From NCBI RefSeq assembly GCF_014696385.1, contig NZ_JACJQB010000003.1, forward strand, positions 62,001 to 126,000: DNA of 64,000 bases. The letters are read 5' to 3'. Shown here in pieces: positions 8,572-18,690 of the stretch. The notes under the pieces are model-generated. The model ran no database searches. It had not been told where the DNA came from and worked only from the letters and a program-made list of their open reading frames with translations. The number at the start of each line of letters is the position of its first letter. The first letter of the stretch is position 1. The translations under genes were made by a program, and so were the position numbers. This stretch comes from Pseudanabaena mucicola FACHB-723 (GTDB lineage: Bacteria > Cyanobacteriota > Cyanobacteriia > Pseudanabaenales > Pseudanabaenaceae).

Positions 8572-8602
8572 CTAAAAAAGCGGGCAAAGCCCGCTTTTTT
8601 AG
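8572..8602. terminator. Bidirectional terminator between convergent genes
   Basis: CTAAAAAAGCGGGC (8572-8585) pairs perfectly with 8589-8602 around an AAA loop. T6 runs occur on both strands, so it serves the exosortase gene (plus) and the lipoprotein gene (minus). Confidence 0.9.
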
Positions 8603-8604
8603 TT

Positions 8605-9243
8605 CTACTTATCAACTTTAAAAGATGCAATAAAGCGATCAACATCAGCAATAACCATCTTCTCGGCTGAGCCAAGGGTAAATACCTGATACAAGCGCTT
8701 GCCAGACAGACAGAATCTACCTTTCATCAAAACATCTGTAGCCTGCACTTTACCGGCCGCTTCAAAGTCACGACAAGGAATATTCCCCAATAAAGATTCT
8801 TTCTCAGACTTAACTTCCCCTTTCAGATTAGAAACTGAGCCTTTGACCGACTCCGCTAACCCCTTTTGAATATCGACAGGATTGGAAATTTCGTTGGGGA
8901 AATCTGCATAGCCCACAAAATATCCTGAATCGTTAGCTTCTGCAATTACCATATTTAGTTTGATTGTACCGACATCAGTGGCTTGATCTTGGGATTGCTC
9001 CTGTGGCTTGCTAGGCACTTGCACACTAAATTTGCCAGTTGATGACTTGTAATCCTGCCAACCATCGGCATTAGCAGCAGTATCAGTTTTTTGATCTGCT
9101 TTTGGTGAACTAGTAGGTTGCTCAGTCTTAGTAGTTGTAGTTGTGGAGGTTGTAGTGGTTGTGTTCTCAGTTACGGGAGTTGTGGGAGTACAAGCACTGG
9201 CTAATAATACTAAGCCAGCAGCAAGGGAAATATACTTTTTCAT
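8605..9243 (-). CDS. Putative lipoprotein with Thr-rich linker
   Basis: The 212-residue product has a lipoprotein signal peptide (MKKYISLAAGLVLLASAC, lipobox LASAC, lipidated Cys18). A low-complexity Thr/Ser stretch follows (about res 27-45), which probably spans the periplasm or cell wall. The remaining 150 residues form one domain that begins WQDYKSSTGKFSVQVPSKP, a pattern seen in cyanobacterial secreted proteins of unknown role, with two cysteines (near 157 and 178) that could form a disulfide. It is an isolated gene between a terminator downstream and a 126-bp gap before rsgA. The function is unknown. Confidence 0.8.
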   Translation of the reverse strand: MKKYISLAAGLVLLASACTPTTPVTENTTTTTSTTTTTKTEQPTSSPKADQKTDTAANADGWQDYKSSTGKFSVQVPSKPQEQSQDQATDVGTIKLNMVIAEANDSGYFVGYADFPNEISNPVDIQKGLAESVKGSVSNLKGEVKSEKESLLGNIPCRDFEAAGKVQATDVLMKGRFCLSGKRLYQVFTLGSAEKMVIADVDRFIASFKVDK

Positions 9244-9333
9244 GGGTGATATAATATCCGACCTTCAAGTGAGGGAACAAGGGTGAAGCTGGTTAGATAC
9301 TATATCGTGTAATGCTAAAAATCAAATGTATAG

Positions 9334-9370
9334 AAAGGAGTGGCAGCGCTTTACATTGCCACTCCTCTTT
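9334..9370 (-). terminator. Terminator after rsgA
   Basis: AAAGGAGTGGCA (9334-9345) pairs with the segment ending at 9370, with a single bulged base in the right arm. It abuts the rsgA stop. The arm repeats that of the pdxJ terminator (AAGGAGTGGC). Confidence 0.7.
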
Positions 9371-10446
9371 TAGGTTTCATCGTCATCGGTTTCTAAATTC
9401 TGATGCTCACTACGTCGTGACTCGCGGCGGTAACGCTTTTTCAAAAGTCTTGGTTCCTGTTGTTGCTTACCATCACTAGTATCTTTGACTTTAATTGAAG
9501 CATCGGCATTAGCTGTATTCTTGAGTTTTTGCTGATAAATAACCGCTTCTTCTAAATAGGCTAGGTAATGCTCATAGCGTTCCCATTCGCCCCGCACTAC
9601 GCAGTCTGGCTCATCACGGCGATGGAGGCAATTATGAAAATGGCAAATGTTCTCCATCAGTTTTTGTCTTGCTTCTGGAAAACAATCGGCCAGATCGGGT
9701 GGCGTAACGGTCAGATTAGGCTGCATAAATCCGGGGGTATCAGCTAGATATCCCCCCGCAGGTAAGGCAAATAATTCAACATGACGGGTGGTATGTCTGC
9801 CATGTCCCAGTCGTTGCGACACTTCACCTACACGCACTTGGAGATTAGGAATTAGCAAATTAATGAGACTGGATTTGCCAACGCCTGACAAGCCTGCAAC
9901 CACCGTTACACCTGTTTGTAAATACTGAGCAAGTTGATTGATGCCTTGTTGGGTATAGGTACTAATTGTGATCGCATTATATCCCCACTCCTTTAAGCGC
10001 TCGTACCATTGTTCCCAAACTTGATCGCTGACTAAATCTCGTTTGTTTAAACATAGCAATACCTCAACCTGAGTGCTTTCAGCCTTGACGAGAAAACGAC
10101 TCAGTTGATGTGGATCAAGGCTGGGTTCAGCGAGGGAAAAAACTAATAAAATGCGATCAACATTGGCAACGGTGGGGCGATCGAGAAGGTTGCGACGTGC
10201 AGCAACCTCTGATATTGCGCCGCGTCCTCCCTGCCAGTCAGGTTCTTCAATCGTGACCCGATCGCCAACACAAATATTCTGCCCAATCTTTTTGAGCCGA
10301 GCGCGGCGAGTGCATAGTAGTTCGTTTACCATTTGGCTAAAGGGTTGCCCCGATTCATCAAGCAATTCTAAACAGAAAGCTTGATCGAGCATCACCCGAT
10401 AAAAGTTGGCTTGTACAGCCAAGACTGTACCCATTAGAGCCAACAT
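9370..10446 (-). CDS. rsgA: Ribosome small-subunit-dependent GTPase A
   Basis: RsgA is a circularly permuted GTPase that checks late 30S subunit maturation. The 358-residue product shows an N-terminal OB fold (to about res 90), then G4 NKRD (134-137), G1 GLSGVGKS (185-192) and G3 DTPG (236-239), the permuted order diagnostic of the family. The C-terminal zinc site uses Cys268, Cys273, His275 and Cys282. A Lys/Arg-rich, Asp/Glu-ended tail of about 50 residues extends beyond it. An in-frame ATG four codons in (10434) is an alternative start. It follows tusA by 13 bp and dnaJ before that, a gene order I associate with cyanobacteria. Confidence 0.95.
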   Translation of the reverse strand: MLALMGTVLAVQANFYRVMLDQAFCLELLDESGQPFSQMVNELLCTRRARLKKIGQNICVGDRVTIEEPDWQGGRGAISEVAARRNLLDRPTVANVDRILLVFSLAEPSLDPHQLSRFLVKAESTQVEVLLCLNKRDLVSDQVWEQWYERLKEWGYNAITISTYTQQGINQLAQYLQTGVTVVAGLSGVGKSSLINLLIPNLQVRVGEVSQRLGHGRHTTRHVELFALPAGGYLADTPGFMQPNLTVTPPDLADCFPEARQKLMENICHFHNCLHRRDEPDCVVRGEWERYEHYLAYLEEAVIYQQKLKNTANADASIKVKDTSDGKQQQEPRLLKKRYRRESRRSEHQNLETDDDET

Positions 10447-10459
10447 AGAACTACTTGCA

Positions 10460-10693
10460 TCATGCTTTTTGAACTATTAAGGCAAAACTGCGATCGCGTT
10501 CTTCAATGACCTTAATCTGATGACCATCGGACATCAAGCTATTGGGAACTTGCTCAATTGGTTCACCACCATCCAGCAAGACCTCTAGCAACTGTCCTGT
10601 CTCTAGCTTTTCGAGGTGCAACTTGGCACGCACAAAACTGAGCGGGCAGGGGACACCGCGTAAATCGATGGATTTGCTTACCTGAATGGTCAT
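10460..10693 (-). CDS. TusA/SirA-like sulfur-carrier protein
   Basis: The 77-residue protein has the TusA fold: a strand (IDLRGVPCPLSFVRAK), a helix, two strands and a helix. The sulfur-accepting cysteine is Cys16 in PCPLS. The usual CPxP motif is altered because the second proline is Ser. TusA-family proteins accept persulfide sulfur from cysteine desulfurase for tRNA thiolation and other uses. The C-terminal part reads DGGEPIEQVP and then a terminal FALIVQKA strand. It lies between dnaJ (49 bp upstream) and rsgA (13 bp downstream) on the same strand, so it is in an operon with them. Confidence 0.88.
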   Translation of the reverse strand: MTIQVSKSIDLRGVPCPLSFVRAKLHLEKLETGQLLEVLLDGGEPIEQVPNSLMSDGHQIKVIEERDRSFALIVQKA

Positions 10694-10742
10694 TTGTTTA
10701 CTCTAGTGAAACTATGGCGAGGATTGCGATCGCAATATTATG

Positions 10743-11867
10743 CTAGTGGTTGCCAAAGATACCACCAAGAATATCGCCGATACCACCTTTGCCAGCATTG
10801 CCAGTTTGTTTTTCCTTCAGTTTTTCAAGGACTTCACGCTCTTCATGACTGATCTTGGTGGGGATGTCAATTTTGATTTTAATTAAATGATCACCACGCG
10901 CCACAGGATTACCGAGTTTAGGTACACCCAATCCTTCGAGGGTCAAGACCGTATCTGGCTGCGTACCTGCGGGAATCGTCAGGGGCTTTTTACCATCAAC
11001 AGTATTAATGGCAATTTTGTCACCCAGAATCGCCTGTAGATAGCTGATTCTAATATCTGACAGGATATTGATACCTTCCCGCTCAAATTCATTATCAGCT
11101 TGGACAAATAGATACACATAGAGATCACCCGATGGACCTCCACGCTGTCCTGCATCACCTTCATGGGAGACGCGCAACCTCGTGCCGCTATCCACACCAG
11201 CAGGGATCGTAATTTTGAGTTTTTTGGTAACTTGATTCAGTCCTAAACCATTACAAGTCTCACACTTATCCTCAATGGTCTGACCTGTACCATTACAGGT
11301 AGGGCAGGTAGAAACCTGCGTAAAGCTACCAAAGGGGGTGCGAGTCGCTCGGCGTACCTGTCCAGTACCACTACAAGTACCACAGGTGCGTGGTCTAGTT
11401 CCGGGCTTTGCGCCTGAGCCACTACAAGTGCCACAGGTTTCTAGGTGGGAAATCTTGATTTGCTTCTCACCACCAAAGACGGCTTCGCGGAATTCCAGTT
11501 TGAGATCAAAGCGCAGATCTTCGCCACGGGTTGGACCACTGCGACGACGCGCTTGTTGCTGCCCAGTACCTGAAAACCCACTAAAGAAGCTTTCAAAGAT
11601 ATCAGCAAATCCACCCATATCACCCATATCAGGTGCACCACCGCCACCAGATACACCAGCTTCCCCGAAGCGATCGTATCTAGCACGGGTTTCTGGCTCC
11701 GATAAAACTTCGTAAGCACGGTTAATTTCTTTAAATCGCTCATCTGCCCCCGCTTCTTTATTCACATCGGGGTGATATTTGCGAGCTAAACGTCGATATG
11801 CTCGTTTGATTTCCTCTTTGTCTGTATTTCGATCAACGCCGAGGATTTCGTAATAATCACGCGCCAT
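10743..11867 (-). CDS. dnaJ: Type I co-chaperone DnaJ (Hsp40)
   Basis: DnaJ delivers unfolded clients to DnaK and stimulates its ATPase. The 374-residue product has the complete type I layout: a J domain with HPD at 32-34, a Gly/Phe/Met-rich linker (about 74-110), a zinc domain with four CxxCxGxG repeats ([32 protein letters not shown]) and the C-terminal client-binding domains. No dnaK or grpE is adjacent in the window. It is the first gene of the dnaJ-tusA-rsgA run. The C-terminus is Gly-rich and ends GGIFGNH. Confidence 0.97.
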   Translation of the reverse strand: MARDYYEILGVDRNTDKEEIKRAYRRLARKYHPDVNKEAGADERFKEINRAYEVLSEPETRARYDRFGEAGVSGGGGAPDMGDMGGFADIFESFFSGFSGTGQQQARRRSGPTRGEDLRFDLKLEFREAVFGGEKQIKISHLETCGTCSGSGAKPGTRPRTCGTCSGTGQVRRATRTPFGSFTQVSTCPTCNGTGQTIEDKCETCNGLGLNQVTKKLKITIPAGVDSGTRLRVSHEGDAGQRGGPSGDLYVYLFVQADNEFEREGINILSDIRISYLQAILGDKIAINTVDGKKPLTIPAGTQPDTVLTLEGLGVPKLGNPVARGDHLIKIKIDIPTKISHEEREVLEKLKEKQTGNAGKGGIGDILGGIFGNH

Positions 11868-11977
11868 AGGGGGTTTCTCTGTCGCCTAAAGGATTCATGG
11901 ACAATTGTTCTAGTTTAACCTAGCACTTATCATTTACGTATGGATATTCGTAGAGAGTACGTTTTACCGCACATCAT

Positions 11978-12006
11978 TTAGCTTTTAGCTGCTGGCTAAA
12001 AGCTAA
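11978..12006 (-). terminator. Perfect 12-bp hairpin downstream of the ferredoxin gene
   Basis: TTAGCTTTTAGC (11978-11989) pairs perfectly with 11995-12006 around a TGCTG loop. The TAGC-rich arms resemble the TTAGC repeats in the groES-groL spacer (17504-17585). It lies between the ferredoxin stop and the dnaJ promoter region. It has no long T-run, so its role as a terminator is uncertain. Confidence 0.5.
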
Positions 12007-12021
12007 TAAAACTTAAAAGCC

Positions 12022-12321
12022 CTAGGGCTTTGTCTTAACGCTGACATCACCTTGATTAATCAAGGTCTGACAAGCAAGACGGTAGTTAGCAGGTTTGTTT
12101 TTGAGCTTTTTTTCTTCAAACTCGGTTTTAGGAGAGAGGTTCTCAAGCCCTTCGACAATTTCGACTACACAGGTAGCACATTGTCCATAACCATTACAGT
12201 TAGTGAGCTTCGCAACAAATTTGTAGATGTCAATGTTGTTTTCGAGAGCTTTAGTGCGTAAGTTTGCGCCGTCCATGGCGATCGCTTCTTTGCCTTCATT
12301 CACAAACTTAATGTTTGCCAT
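12022..12321 (-). CDS. 2Fe-2S ferredoxin with C-x5-C-x2-C spacing
   Basis: This is a soluble one-electron carrier of 99 residues. The four cluster ligands are Cys42, Cys48, Cys51 and Cys84 ([10 protein letters not shown] and RLACQT). The first two are five residues apart, as in adrenodoxin-type proteins. Plant-type photosynthetic ferredoxins have four, so this is not PetF. The rest follows the ferredoxin beta-grasp fold. It is a single gene with its own hairpin downstream. The partner is unknown. Such minor ferredoxins in cyanobacteria are often linked to stress or biosynthetic redox steps. Confidence 0.9.
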   Translation of the reverse strand: MANIKFVNEGKEAIAMDGANLRTKALENNIDIYKFVAKLTNCNGYGQCATCVVEIVEGLENLSPKTEFEEKKLKNKPANYRLACQTLINQGDVSVKTKP

Positions 12322-12464
12322 AGCTGAGTATTGAGTTTTTTGTTAATTTTTATTGCACAACCATTATCTTACCTAAAGGTCTCAAGTCTCGAAAAAATTT
12401 CAAAACCTTGCTGTAGAACAAGGCGAAGGGCGATTGGGGACACAAAGGGCTGTAAAATACCAAT

Positions 12465-13535
12465 ATGGCTACAATTCCTTCAAGTTCCGACATTAAAGCT
12501 CTTGCCCAAGATTTATCTAAATTAGTTGAGAATCTCGAGTCAACTCAACATGGAGAGCTAATTTATAGTGCATTGCAGGCGATCAACCAATTGGCTCATC
12601 AAGATGCTGAGCGTCTGGATTGGAAGATTTTGACGGGTTCTTTGCACGATATGCAAAAGGCGATTGCCATGTTTTACCCGCATCGCTTTAAGCGCAAAGT
12701 GAGTATTTTTGGTTCGGCGCGAACCGATGAAGATGCTCCCGAATATAAACAGGCCTATGAGTTTGCTGAAAAAATTACCAAACAGGGATTTATGGTAATT
12801 ACGGGGGCTGGTGGCGGCATTATGGCGGCGGGAAATGAGGGTGCTGGCAATAATTCCTTTGGCTTAAATATCTCCTTACCCTTTGAGCAGACTAACAATG
12901 AGTTTGTATCTGAGGAATCGAGGTTGGTAAAGTTCCGTTACTTCTTTACCCGTAAGCTATATTTCGTGAAGGAAAGCGATGCGATCGCACTTTTTCCGGG
13001 GGGCTTTGGTACACAAGATGAATTTTTTGAATGCTTGACACTCTGTCAAACAGGAAGAACCACACCTCGTCCATTGGTATTAATGGATAAACAGGGGGGC
13101 GACTATTGGCGAGACTGGGATCAATTTGTGCAGACTAATTTGCGCGATCGCGGTTGGATTACCCCAGAAGACAGCAGTCTGTATCACATTACTAACGATG
13201 TGGACGAAGCCTGTCAATTTATTAGCTCTTTCTATAGCATTTACCATTCTTGCCGATGGGTGGGCGACTTGTTTGTGATTCGTTTACATGCAGATATAAC
13301 TGACGAGCATCTTGATCGCCTCAATGAGAACTTTAGCGATATTTTGATCAAGGGCAAAATTGAGCGCAGTCAGGCTTTGCCCAAAGAAGTCAATGAGCCA
13401 CATATTTTTGATTTGCCACGCTTAGTTATGTATTTCAATCAGCATGGTTTTGGGCGGCTGTACGAATTAATTGCAGCGATTAATGATACTTGTGATAGCG
13501 GTAATCCAATGGTTTGCCATCCTGAGCAGCGTTAA
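12465..13535 (+). CDS. LOG-family (lysine-decarboxylase-like fold) protein
   Basis: The 356-residue product has a LOG-type Rossmann domain: SIFGSARTDEDA, then GAGGGIMAAGNEGA, and the signature PGGFGTQDE that binds the phosphate and carries the catalytic Glu. Members of this family release cytokinin bases or other nucleobases from nucleoside 5'-monophosphates. Here the family domain is flanked by about 75 N-terminal residues and about 120 C-terminal residues, making it longer than plant LOG (about 200). It therefore belongs to the longer bacterial group of unassigned substrate. Start ATG 12465 fits the family start. It is a single gene. Confidence 0.85.
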   Translation: MATIPSSSDIKALAQDLSKLVENLESTQHGELIYSALQAINQLAHQDAERLDWKILTGSLHDMQKAIAMFYPHRFKRKVSIFGSARTDEDAPEYKQAYEFAEKITKQGFMVITGAGGGIMAAGNEGAGNNSFGLNISLPFEQTNNEFVSEESRLVKFRYFFTRKLYFVKESDAIALFPGGFGTQDEFFECLTLCQTGRTTPRPLVLMDKQGGDYWRDWDQFVQTNLRDRGWITPEDSSLYHITNDVDEACQFISSFYSIYHSCRWVGDLFVIRLHADITDEHLDRLNENFSDILIKGKIERSQALPKEVNEPHIFDLPRLVMYFNQHGFGRLYELIAAINDTCDSGNPMVCHPEQR

Positions 13536-13548
13536 TTTCCCATTATAC

Positions 13549-13607
13549 AAATTGGTTTTTTGAGATTGTCAGCATCTGCGACGCTGATAATCTCAAAATT
13601 GGTTTCA
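13549..13607. repeat. Palindromic element flanked by a 10-bp direct repeat
   Basis: The inner stem TTGAGATTGTCAGC (13560-13573) pairs with 13583-13596 with one mismatch. The same 10-mer, AAATTGGTTT, occurs in direct orientation on both sides of the stem (13549-13558 and about 13595-13604). It follows the LOG gene stop and could act as a terminator. The direct repeats also look like a target duplication around a small inserted element. Confidence 0.5.
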
Positions 13608-13692
13608 TAAATAGAATTACTAGAATGGCTTTACTGTCATGGCAAGAGGTTGTAACATGGTTAGCTGGACTAAAAAATAGGAGACTAGTACC

Positions 13693-13929
13693 ATGAGTCG
13701 CGTATGCCAACTAACAGGCAAAAAAGCCAATAATGCCGTATCGATTTCTTTCTCACACAAGCGTCACAAGCACTTACAACACGTAAACTTACAAGACAAA
13801 AGAATCTGGTGGGAAGAAGGAAAAAGATTTGTAAAATTACAAATCTCCACCAAAGCAATCAAGACTTTGCAAAAGAAAGGACTTGCTGCATTTGCTAAGG
13901 AAGCTGGTATTGACCTCCGCAAGTTTTAA
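13693..13929 (+). CDS. rpmB: 50S ribosomal protein L28
   Basis: L28 is a small basic protein of the large ribosomal subunit. The 78 residues start [20 protein letters not shown], the family signature with conserved Cys and TGK, and continue through [14 protein letters not shown] and the basic C-terminal half. The start has AGGAG (13680-13684) eight bases upstream of the ATG. It is a single gene with a clear terminator downstream. Confidence 0.97.
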   Translation: MSRVCQLTGKKANNAVSISFSHKRHKHLQHVNLQDKRIWWEEGKRFVKLQISTKAIKTLQKKGLAAFAKEAGIDLRKF

Positions 13930-13947
13930 TCGACTTAATCGAAAAAA

Positions 13948-13974
13948 ATAAAGAGGCGTAAAACGCCTCTTTAT
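13948..13974 (+). terminator. Terminator after rpmB
   Basis: ATAAAGAGGCGT (13948-13959) pairs with 13963-13974 around a three-base loop, followed by T5. A second short palindrome, AGCGCT-AC-AGCGCT, follows at 13982-13995. Confidence 0.85.
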
Positions 13975-14067
13975 TTTTGTGAGCGCTACAGCGCTTTGCG
14001 CTTAATAAAAATCCCGATGAATTTTTAAAAGTGCCATTTTTAAAAATTTCTTCAATAGGCTGTATTT

Positions 14068-14937
14068 ATGAAAATTGGCATCATTGGATTAGGGCTAATA
14101 GGTGGCTCGTTAGGATTAGATCTCCTCGCTACGCAACAGGAATCTACCTATGTGTGGGGCATTAGTCGCAATCCTGAAACCTGTAAACAAGCAGAAGCGA
14201 TCGCAGCCGTGAATGTTGCGAGTACAGATATCGCAAATATTCCTGATCACATTCTTGCCGCCACCGATATCGTGGTCATCTGCACACCTATTGCGGCGAT
14301 TTTGCCCACAATCACGGCGATCTCGCCCCAAATTCCTGCCAATGTTATTTTTACCGACGTAGGTTCTGTAAAAGCGGCGATCGTCGCACCTGCTACACAG
14401 CTTTGTCAAAAATTTAATCAGCGATTTGTTGGCGGTCATCCCATGGCTGGTACTGCTTTTCAAGGAATTCTGGCGGCGGAACGTAATTTATTTTGCGATC
14501 GCGCCTGTGTGGTTACACCCAGCGATGATCTCGATGCAGTCAATAAAGTGCGATCGCTCTGGCAATCGGTGGGTATGCGTATCTACGAATGTAGTCCTGA
14601 AGATCATGATCGCGCAGTGGCGATGATTAGTCATGCTCCTGTGATCATTAGTGCGAGTTTGATTGCTGCTTGTCAGTCAGAACCCGATCAAGTTGTTTTA
14701 GAATTGGCGCAAAATCTTGCTAGTTCAGGCTTTCGAGATACTAGCCGTGTTGGTGGTGGCAATCCTGAATTGGGGCGACTAATGGCTGAATATAATCAGT
14801 CGGCAATATTGCGATCGCTAGAAAATTATCAACAGTCTTTACAAACTGCGATTAACTTCATCAAGCAACAACAATGGCAAGAGCTAGAAGCATTTCTAGG
14901 AAATACACAACGCGCTCGTCCGCTGTACCTAGAATAA
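14068..14937 (+). CDS. tyrA: Prephenate/arogenate dehydrogenase
   Basis: TyrA oxidatively decarboxylates arogenate (in cyanobacteria usually NADP-dependent) or prephenate on the way to tyrosine. The 289-residue product has the dinucleotide-binding GLGLIGGSLG at res 6-15, the conserved VGGHPMAGT loop with its catalytic-site His, and HDRAVAMISHAP in the helical C-terminal domain. There is no ACT or chorismate mutase fusion, which is the common cyanobacterial form. The cofactor specificity cannot be read safely from the sequence. It faces the DUF1995 gene across a shared terminator. Confidence 0.93.
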   Translation: MKIGIIGLGLIGGSLGLDLLATQQESTYVWGISRNPETCKQAEAIAAVNVASTDIANIPDHILAATDIVVICTPIAAILPTITAISPQIPANVIFTDVGSVKAAIVAPATQLCQKFNQRFVGGHPMAGTAFQGILAAERNLFCDRACVVTPSDDLDAVNKVRSLWQSVGMRIYECSPEDHDRAVAMISHAPVIISASLIAACQSEPDQVVLELAQNLASSGFRDTSRVGGGNPELGRLMAEYNQSAILRSLENYQQSLQTAINFIKQQQWQELEAFLGNTQRARPLYLE

Positions 14938-14963
14938 ACCTGTTGCTAATTTTTCTGAAAATC

Positions 14964-15000
14964 CAAAAAGAGAGAGGTGCAAAGCGCCTCTCTCTTTTTG
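14964..15000. terminator. Bidirectional terminator between tyrA and DUF1995 gene
   Basis: CAAAAAGAGAGAGGTGC (14964-14980) pairs with 14984-15000 with one G-T wobble and an AAA loop, with A5/T5 on both sides, between convergent genes. Confidence 0.88.
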
Positions 15001-15004
15001 GGAA

Positions 15005-15709
15005 CTATCTTGCGAGAGCATTAAAGAACTGTTGCAAACGTCCTAAAAATGATCCCGATTGTTTACCAGTTTTTTGTCGGAATAGTCGATCAATATCATC
15101 GCTAGATGGGCGCTGAGCAACTTCTGCCATCTGTTCCATTCCTGATTCGGTTTGTTGCCACACTTGCCATGTTTGCGGATAACAACGCCACAACGCACCT
15201 AGCTCTAAAGGCTTGATGTAATAAGCAGTTTCAAAGGTACTAAGAAACCGATCGCGCATTTGTCTTGCTGCCAGCCCTAAACCAACTTCACTATTTTCAA
15301 GTCGAGGATTGAGCATCACAAAGGGACGATCGCCAGCTAACTGTACTAGTTTCTCCACTTGTTCCACTTCAACGGAAGTTGGTTCGATTAAGAGAAATGC
15401 TTGATCCTCTTCTCGAATTGCGCGACGACCTTCATTCACACCACGCACTGATACATCAAGATCAGCCCATTCCCGCTTAGCGAGAGCCGCCGCCCCCGCA
15501 TCGGCAAAAATTGCTTGCCACGCCTTGCCATAGCGTTGATTAAAACTTGCAGCAAATTCATAGGCAATTGGCATGGCTTTTAGTTCAGGAAACCGTAGAT
15601 CGGCAATGACACGATTCGCCCCATCGGCAATTGCTTGATGTGTCGCGACGATCGCCTGTTCCGTGGCATCTTCTAAATTATTAGGCAGTAAGATCGGCTC
15701 TTGAGTCAT
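15005..15709 (-). CDS. DUF1995-family protein
   Basis: The 234-residue product matches the pattern of DUF1995 proteins, found in cyanobacteria and plastids (plant LPA3, linked to photosystem II assembly). Visible features are the opening LPNNLEDATEQAIVATHQAIADG, VIADLRFPELKAMPIAYEF, the central FLLIEPT strand and FVMLNPRLENSEVGLG, where NPRL is the most typical motif. No membrane segment or signal is seen, so it is probably cytosolic or peripherally bound. The assignment is from remembered family patterns only. It lies between the groEL terminator and the tyrA terminator as a single gene. Confidence 0.75.
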   Translation of the reverse strand: MTQEPILLPNNLEDATEQAIVATHQAIADGANRVIADLRFPELKAMPIAYEFAASFNQRYGKAWQAIFADAGAAALAKREWADLDVSVRGVNEGRRAIREEDQAFLLIEPTSVEVEQVEKLVQLAGDRPFVMLNPRLENSEVGLGLAARQMRDRFLSTFETAYYIKPLELGALWRCYPQTWQVWQQTESGMEQMAEVAQRPSSDDIDRLFRQKTGKQSGSFLGRLQQFFNALAR

Positions 15710-15746
15710 AAAGAGAATTATTTTTAAAATTATTTGAGTTTAACGT

Positions 15747-15787
15747 AAAAAAGGCGAGGTTACGCTTAGCGTAACCTCGCCTTTTTT
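15747..15787 (-). terminator. Terminator after groL
   Basis: AAAAAAGGCGAGGTTACGC (15747-15765) pairs perfectly with 15769-15787 around a TTA loop. The 19-bp stem ends in a T6 run on either strand. It lies just past the groL stop. Confidence 0.9.
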
Positions 15788-15806
15788 ATGAATGTATGGA
15801 CGATGA

Positions 15807-17471
<1,665 letters not shown>

Positions 17472-17589
17472 TTAATTTGGTAATTGGTTATGGGGATTTT
17501 GGCTGTTAGCTGTTAGCGATTAGCTTTTGACTCTTTTGAATTGCTTCTTTCTAAAGGAGCTAATAGCTAAAGGCTAATTGCTATAAGCT

Positions 17590-17901
17590 TTATTCAACGA
17601 TCGCGAGAATATCTCTTTCTGCTAGGAGCAAATAGTCCACGCCGTCAATTTTGACTTCAGTGCCTGCGTACTTGGAGTAAAGAACCTTATCGCCTGCTTT
17701 TACTTCGAGAGCCACACGAGCGCCTTTGTCGTTGCGTGTGCCAGGTCCAACGGCAGTTACTTCGCCAACTTGGGGCTTTTCCTGTGCTGTGTCAGGCAAG
17801 AAAATACCGCCGACAGTTTTTTCTTCTTTTGTTGCTACCTTAACCAATAGACGATCGCCTAGGGGTTGTAATGAACCAGTATTTAGGGTTAACGATGCCA
17901 C
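17590..17901 (-). CDS. groES: Co-chaperonin GroES (10 kDa)
   Basis: GroES caps the GroEL chamber. The 103-residue product contains [19 protein letters not shown], the mobile loop [17 protein letters not shown] that docks to GroEL, and the terminal [14 protein letters not shown]. The start ATG at 17901 is preceded by AAGGAGGTATGGCATAGTGG on the minus strand, a strong ribosome site. The promoter and CIRCE lie 79-105 bp upstream of the start. Confidence 0.98.
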   Translation of the reverse strand: MASLTLNTGSLQPLGDRLLVKVATKEEKTVGGIFLPDTAQEKPQVGEVTAVGPGTRNDKGARVALEVKAGDKVLYSKYAGTEVKIDGVDYLLLAERDILAIVE

Positions 17902-17979
17902 TATGCCATACCTCCTTAAAAATCTAATCAGAGTGGACTCGGCAATTGGGGACTTAATTTGTAGTCACAATTGCGTGCT

Positions 17980-18006
17980 TTAGCACTCTGTCTCACTGAG
18001 TGCTAA
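17980..18006 (-). promoter_or_regulatory. CIRCE operator (HrcA site) of groES-groL
   Basis: TTAGCACTC (17980-17988), nine bases, then GAGTGCTAA (17998-18006) is an exact match to the CIRCE inverted repeat. HrcA binds this site to repress groE at normal temperature. A TATATT-like -10 element on the minus strand overlaps its upstream edge, as expected for repression by occlusion. Confidence 0.97.
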
Positions 18007-18084
18007 TATACTGCCAAATGAGTAGGGAACTAGATCGGCTTACCGTACAAGTATTGCTTGTGTGGCTGTACCCATGGCGATGCG

Positions 18085-18684
18085 TCAAGAAATCAGGAGT
18101 CGGACATTGGTGATGATTGCATCTAAGGGAACATCCCAAATATCGTTCGGAATTTGATCAGTATAAAATTCATCAAAAATAATTCCTGCTTTAATTCCTA
18201 TGGACTTGGGCAACCAACGATCATAGAATCCGCCGCCGTAGCCCAGTCGGTAGCCTTGACGATCGCACGCTAGGGCAGGTATCAAAATCAAGTCTATGTT
18301 TGTCAAGTCCATAGGCGGTAAGTTGTGAAGTGGCTCAAGAATATCAAAAGATCCCAACTGCATCTGGTTTGAGAAATTTGCGATCGCAACTTGATGCCAA
18401 ATTAAGTCCTGACCAATACAACGCGGAAATCCCCAATTTTTAGCGGGGAATTGTTGCCATAGCGAGCTTAAATCTGGTTCTTGGCGAAAACTAGTGAAGG
18501 CAAGGATATTTTGTGATTTCTGGAAAACTTGCCAGTTAGAAATGCGATCGCAAAGGGCTTGACTTTTTTGTTGCCAAATCTCTAAAGGGATATGGCGACG
18601 TTGATGGAGTAATTCTTTCCTGAGTTGTTTTTTGGCTTGTTGTTTGATTTGTTGTTTGTTCTCCAGAAAATCTGTCATCACCAA
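18085..18684 (-). CDS. 5-formyltetrahydrofolate cyclo-ligase
   Basis: The enzyme returns 5-formyl-THF to 5,10-methenyl-THF using ATP. The 199-residue product has the family layout: a basic N-terminal helix (KQLRKELLHQRRHIP), DLILIPALACDRQGYRLGYGGGFYDRWL, whose GYGGGFYDR loop is diagnostic, and the terminal DVPLDAIIT. An in-frame ATG two codons downstream (18678) is an equally good start. It follows ddl by only six bases, so it is translated from the same message. Confidence 0.94.
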   Translation of the reverse strand: MVMTDFLENKQQIKQQAKKQLRKELLHQRRHIPLEIWQQKSQALCDRISNWQVFQKSQNILAFTSFRQEPDLSSLWQQFPAKNWGFPRCIGQDLIWHQVAIANFSNQMQLGSFDILEPLHNLPPMDLTNIDLILIPALACDRQGYRLGYGGGFYDRWLPKSIGIKAGIIFDEFYTDQIPNDIWDVPLDAIITNVRLLIS

Positions 18685-18690
18685 TTGCCA

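Noticed and set aside
11338-11715. 125-residue plus-strand frame inside dnaJ
   Set aside because: It lies antisense to the zinc-domain and Gly-rich coding region of dnaJ, which is firmly identified. Its composition is skewed and has no family match.
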